Of a stretch of 15,457 nt of DNA, positions 14,027-15,457 are shown piece after piece (the stretch's first letter is position 1; each line of letters begins with the position of its first letter). The position numbers were made by a program, and so were the translations under genes. Source of the stretch: Nitrospirota bacterium (lineage in GTDB: Bacteria; NPL-UPA2; JAGMAN01). Location of the stretch: the NCBI GenBank assembly GCA_030605915.1, contig JAUWHM010000017.1, forward strand, positions 1 to 15,457, in the 5' to 3' direction. A model generated the notes under the pieces. That model ran no database searches. It saw only the letters and a list, made by a program, of their open reading frames with translations, and was not told where the DNA came from.

Positions 14027-14239
14027 CTTTAGCAAGTAGCAATAGCTTATAGTTCGATATCTGATTATTTGCATGTGCTCGCATGGCGAAGGCGTGATGG
14101 CAATTCGCGGAAGGGAGCAGGCCGGGTAAAAATCAATTATAACTGTTACCATTGATGGCATTGTTTTGAACGAGAGGTAACTCTTGGTTCAGATCGAACA
14201 GAAGAGCCAAGCATGGGAAGTCATTGAAATTAAAGCAAG
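14027..14239 (+). other. 213-base spacer between tRNA genes with a structured segment
   Basis: No open frame or tRNA is visible. The segment 14168-14190 folds as GAAC plus GAGAG against CTCTT plus GGTTC, with one bulged G and a GTAA (GNRA-type) tetraloop. The same right arm can instead pair with GAAC and AAGAG at 14196-14206. Such competing hairpins suggest an RNA with a function or a remnant of one; the rest of the spacer shows nothing I recognise. Confidence 0.35.
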
Positions 14240-14316
14240 GGGGCGGTAATTCAGTTGGTTAGAATGCCAGACTGTCGATCTGGATGTCGCGGGTTCGAGT
14301 CCCGTTCGCCCCGCCA
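14240..14316 (+). tRNA. tRNA-Asp (anticodon GUC)
   Basis: A 77-base gene: acceptor GGGGCGG with TCGCCCC (one G-U pair), anticodon stem CCAGA/TCTGG around CTGTCGA with GTC at 14274-14276, T-arm GGGTTCGAGTCCC and an encoded CCA. Confidence 0.96.
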
Positions 14317-14337
14317 AACAATTCTGCAGTAATTTTT

Positions 14338-14379
14338 GGAGAGGTGCCCGAGTGGCTTAAGGGGGCGGTCTCGAAAACC
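14338..14379 (+). pseudogene. Truncated tRNA-Ser (anticodon CGA), 5' half only
   Basis: The 42 bases carry a standard tRNA-Ser start: acceptor strand GGAGAGG, D-arm with CCCGAGTGGCTTAAGGG, anticodon stem strand GCGGT and loop CTCGAAA with CGA. The 3' stem strand begins ACC and then departs (TAAATGG instead of GC and the variable arm). No long variable arm, T-arm or acceptor 3' strand follows within the window. The gene is therefore broken in the anticodon stem, either by an insertion or by recombination. Confidence 0.85.
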
Positions 14380-14400
14380 TAAATGGGCCATCTCACTTTG

Positions 14401-14431
14401 TAATTGACAATTGTGATTTTATAATTGACAA
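14401..14431. repeat. Tandem TAATTGACAA repeats after the broken tRNA
   Basis: TAATTGACAA occurs at 14401-14410 and 14422-14431, a 21-base period, 21 bases past the break in tRNA-Ser. The paired-unit layout is like that at 86-129 and may be a transposon end. The stretch 14380-14535 has no recognisable gene. Confidence 0.45.
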
Positions 14432-14535
14432 ATGAAATATCTTGGAGTAAAATGTGACAAATGGGTCAGGATGCTGGAGACAAATCTCTTTTTGATGGGT
14501 AAGTGGAGGATGCCAGATAATTCTAAACCAGGCGT

Positions 14536-14565
14536 GTCCCCAAGTGACACGTCCCCAAATTACAC
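14536..14565. repeat. 15-bp tandem repeat upstream of the cold-shock gene
   Basis: GTCCCCAAGTGACAC (14536-14550) is directly followed by GTCCCCAAATTACAC (14551-14565), 13 of 15 bases identical. The repeat ends six bases before the ribosome site of the cold-shock gene, so it may lie in the leader RNA or be a relic of a mobile repeat. Confidence 0.6.
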
Positions 14566-14583
14566 TAAAAAGGAGGTGGGAAG

Positions 14584-14790
14584 ATGCACACAGGGAAAAT
14601 AAAGAAATTGGTGCGTGAGAGGGGATTTGGGTTTATTGCCGATACGGATGGTCAGGAGGTTTTTTTCCATCAAACAGGTCTCGTAGAAGTAAGCTTCGAT
14701 GCGCTGAATGAGGACCAAGAGGTAGAGTTTGAGGTTGAGAAATCGGAAAAGGGTCCGCGCGCTATAAATGTAAAGCTTGTCCAGCGGTAA
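14584..14790 (+). CDS. Cold-shock-domain protein (CspA-like)
   Basis: A 68-residue single cold-shock domain, which binds single-stranded RNA and DNA and acts as an RNA chaperone. RNP1 is RGFGFIA (13-19) and RNP2 is VFFHQT (26-31). The usual aromatic KWFN segment before RNP1 is replaced by KKLVRE, a deviation from classic Csps. The family's acidic middle and ENVKL-like end (INVKLVQR) are present. AAGGAGG before the ATG gives a strong ribosome site. It stands alone, flanked by repeats and followed by a good terminator, so it is an independent unit; a promoter was not identified with confidence. Confidence 0.88.
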   Translation: MHTGKIKKLVRERGFGFIADTDGQEVFFHQTGLVEVSFDALNEDQEVEFEVEKSEKGPRAINVKLVQR

Positions 14791-14802
14791 TAAAGCAATC
14801 AG

Positions 14803-14850
14803 AGGGGTTTACGTAAGTCATTGAAATACAACGTAAGCCCCTTATTGTTT
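14803..14850 (+). terminator. Rho-independent terminator after the cold-shock gene
   Basis: AGGGGTTTACGT (14803-14814) pairs with ACGTAAGCCCCT (14831-14842), 12 pairs with one G-U, followed by TATTGTTTTAT. The loop of 16 bases is long, but stem strength and position fit a terminator. Confidence 0.7.
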
Positions 14851-14880
14851 TATAGTTAGTTGACACTTTTAGTGTACCTC

Positions 14881-14910
14881 AATTTACTCCAATTTACCCC
14901 ATTTTCGCTG
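14881..14910. repeat. 10-base tandem repeat, about three units
   Basis: AATTTACTCC, AATTTACCCC and ATTTTCGCTG follow one another with an exact 10-base period, the third unit degenerate. GTGTC-ATG-GACAC, a perfect short inverted repeat, comes right after at 14910-14922. Confidence 0.5.
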
Positions 14911-14942
14911 TGTCATGGACACCAAATCTAACATTATTTTCA

Positions 14943-14971
14943 TTGAAAAAAATATTTATAAGCAATACAAT
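14943..14971 (+). promoter_or_regulatory. Promoter of the GIY-YIG gene (TTGAAA, 17, TACAAT)
   Basis: TTGAAA at 14943-14948 and TACAAT at 14966-14971 are 17 bases apart, five of six matches each to consensus. Transcription would begin near 14978, which rules out a coding start at 14915. Confidence 0.65.
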
Positions 14972-14998
14972 TCTATCATGAATCCGAAATATAGAAGA

Positions 14999-15301
14999 AT
15001 GGTATATTTGATGCAGGAAAGGGAGAAGGTCGTCGGGCAAAAGGAGAGCGGCAAAAAGTGGTCCCTTTATATTCTCCAATGCAAAGATGGGTCATTTTAT
15101 ACGGGAGTCACTAAAGACTTGCAGAGGCGTTTAAAAATGCACAATGCTGGTAAGGCTTCTCACTACACGCGTTCGCGACGCCCGGTCAAATTACTTTATC
15201 AGGAATCTTACGCCAGCCGCACTCAGGTTTTGGTTCGGGAATGCGCAGTAAAGGCGTTTTCGAGGAAGAAAAAAGAAGAATTGATAGCAAGTCTGCCTTA
15301 A
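14999..15301 (+). CDS. GIY-YIG endonuclease-domain protein (UPF0213/YhbQ-like)
   Basis: About 100 residues with a single GIY-YIG nuclease fold of the small stand-alone UPF0213 group, whose cellular role is unclear. The domain runs from KKWSLYILQCKDGSFYTGVTKDLQRRL, where LYI and FYTG are the GIY and YIG elements and the arginine is in DLQRR, through HNAGKASHYTRSRRPVKLLY to a charged C-terminus (FSRKKKEEL). The start is uncertain: ATG 14999 follows AGAAG closely, and ATG 15011 is also possible; neither has a clear ribosome site. Longer frames from 14915 or 14978 start at or before the predicted transcript start. It is transcribed from its own promoter, after the repeat cluster. The domain is clear; whether it serves repair or a mobile element cannot be told. 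Confidence 0.85.
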   Translation: MVYLMQEREKVVGQKESGKKWSLYILQCKDGSFYTGVTKDLQRRLKMHNAGKASHYTRSRRPVKLLYQESYASRTQVLVRECAVKAFSRKKKEELIASLP

Positions 15302-15457
15302 ATGATTGCCCTTATTATTTCTACATTGATTTCCAAAATTCATTGACCATCAACTCCCTTTATGCTACTATAAGGCTGTGATTAGCGGTATAATAGGGTT
15401 TAATTCTGGGCACTCTGTAGAGGGCAACCTAAGCTATTTAGTGGTGGGTGAGGGTTG
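15302..15457 (+). other. Promoter-like 3' end of window, possible start of a structured RNA
   Basis: No gene is visible. TTGACC (15343-15348), TATAAG (15369-15374) and a perfect TATAAT (15389-15394) are promoter-like but not ideally spaced. After the last of these the sequence is G-rich with a small hairpin CTAA/TTAG (15433-15445 region) and no reading frame start with a ribosome site, so an RNA gene could begin near 15400. Confidence 0.3.

Noticed and set aside
14027..14239. An additional tRNA gene in the long tRNA spacer
   Set aside because: No acceptor stem, T-arm or CCA combination could be fitted.
14338..14580. Group I intron interrupting tRNA-Ser
   Set aside because: The break is in the anticodon stem rather than the loop, no intron core motifs are visible and no 3' exon is found.
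14915..14998. Longer N-terminus of the GIY-YIG protein
   Set aside because: It would start upstream of the predicted transcription start and contains the promoter; the residues are AT-rich and unlike the family.

Overview
The window is about 15.5 kb of a gene-dense bacterial chromosome. It has Sec export (secG), a lipoprotein-type peptide-binding protein, a bacterial type I GAPDH, sigma-70-like promoters and CCA-encoding tRNA genes. The gene set is nickel-pincer cofactor synthesis, lower glycolysis, peptide uptake and an ExeA-type ATPase. Together with several short dispersed palindromes and transposon-end-like repeats, it fits an uncultured, probably anaerobic and fermentative bacterium, perhaps of a candidate phylum such as Omnitrophota or Aerophobota. 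That placement is only an impression from gene content; nothing in the window fixes the taxon.

Layout. Positions 1-134 hold no gene, only two tandem imperfect palindromes that look like a transposon end. Positions 210-3172 (+) are a probable operon: a DUF47/PhoU-like protein, larB, larC and a small DUF3006-type protein. A convergent minus-strand pair follows: an ExeA/GspA-like AAA ATPase (4510-3695) and an unrecognised proline-rich protein (3692-3177). A 267-base divergent region carries promoters on both strands. The next plus-strand run is gap, pgk, tpiA, secG, then a complete five-gene peptide ABC transporter (binding protein, two permeases, two ATPases) up to 13731. A strong promoter then drives tRNA-Leu(GAG), tRNA-Val(UAC), tRNA-Asp(GUC) and the 5' half only of a tRNA-Ser(CGA). 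The tRNA-Ser breaks off in the anticodon stem, and the sequence after it is full of short repeats, a cold-shock protein gene and a GIY-YIG nuclease-like gene. The last 150 bases hold promoter-like sequence and possibly the start of a structured RNA.

How the genes work together. GAPDH, PGK and TpiA form the triose part of glycolysis and are translationally linked, with short spacers or coupled starts. SecG and the peptide transporter are read in the same direction, so peptide import may share regulation with energy metabolism. LarB and LarC make two of the three steps to the nickel-pincer nucleotide; LarE and any client enzyme such as LarA are not in view.

The most interesting signals are non-coding. 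(i) A 49-base palindromic element is read through as the N-terminus of LarB, and part of it recurs upstream of the ExeA-like gene. (ii) A 23-base palindrome occurs twice in opposite orientation, once supplying the stop codon of gap and once the start codon of the second permease. (iii) Two promoters, for gap and for the tRNAs, are nearly identical even across their spacers. (iv) A GNRA-capped hairpin with a competing alternative fold lies between tRNA genes. (v) A tRNA-Ser gene is broken next to transposon-like repeats. I see no convincing complete new defence or mobile system. The ExeA-like ATPase with its proline-rich partner is the best candidate for an undescribed protein module.
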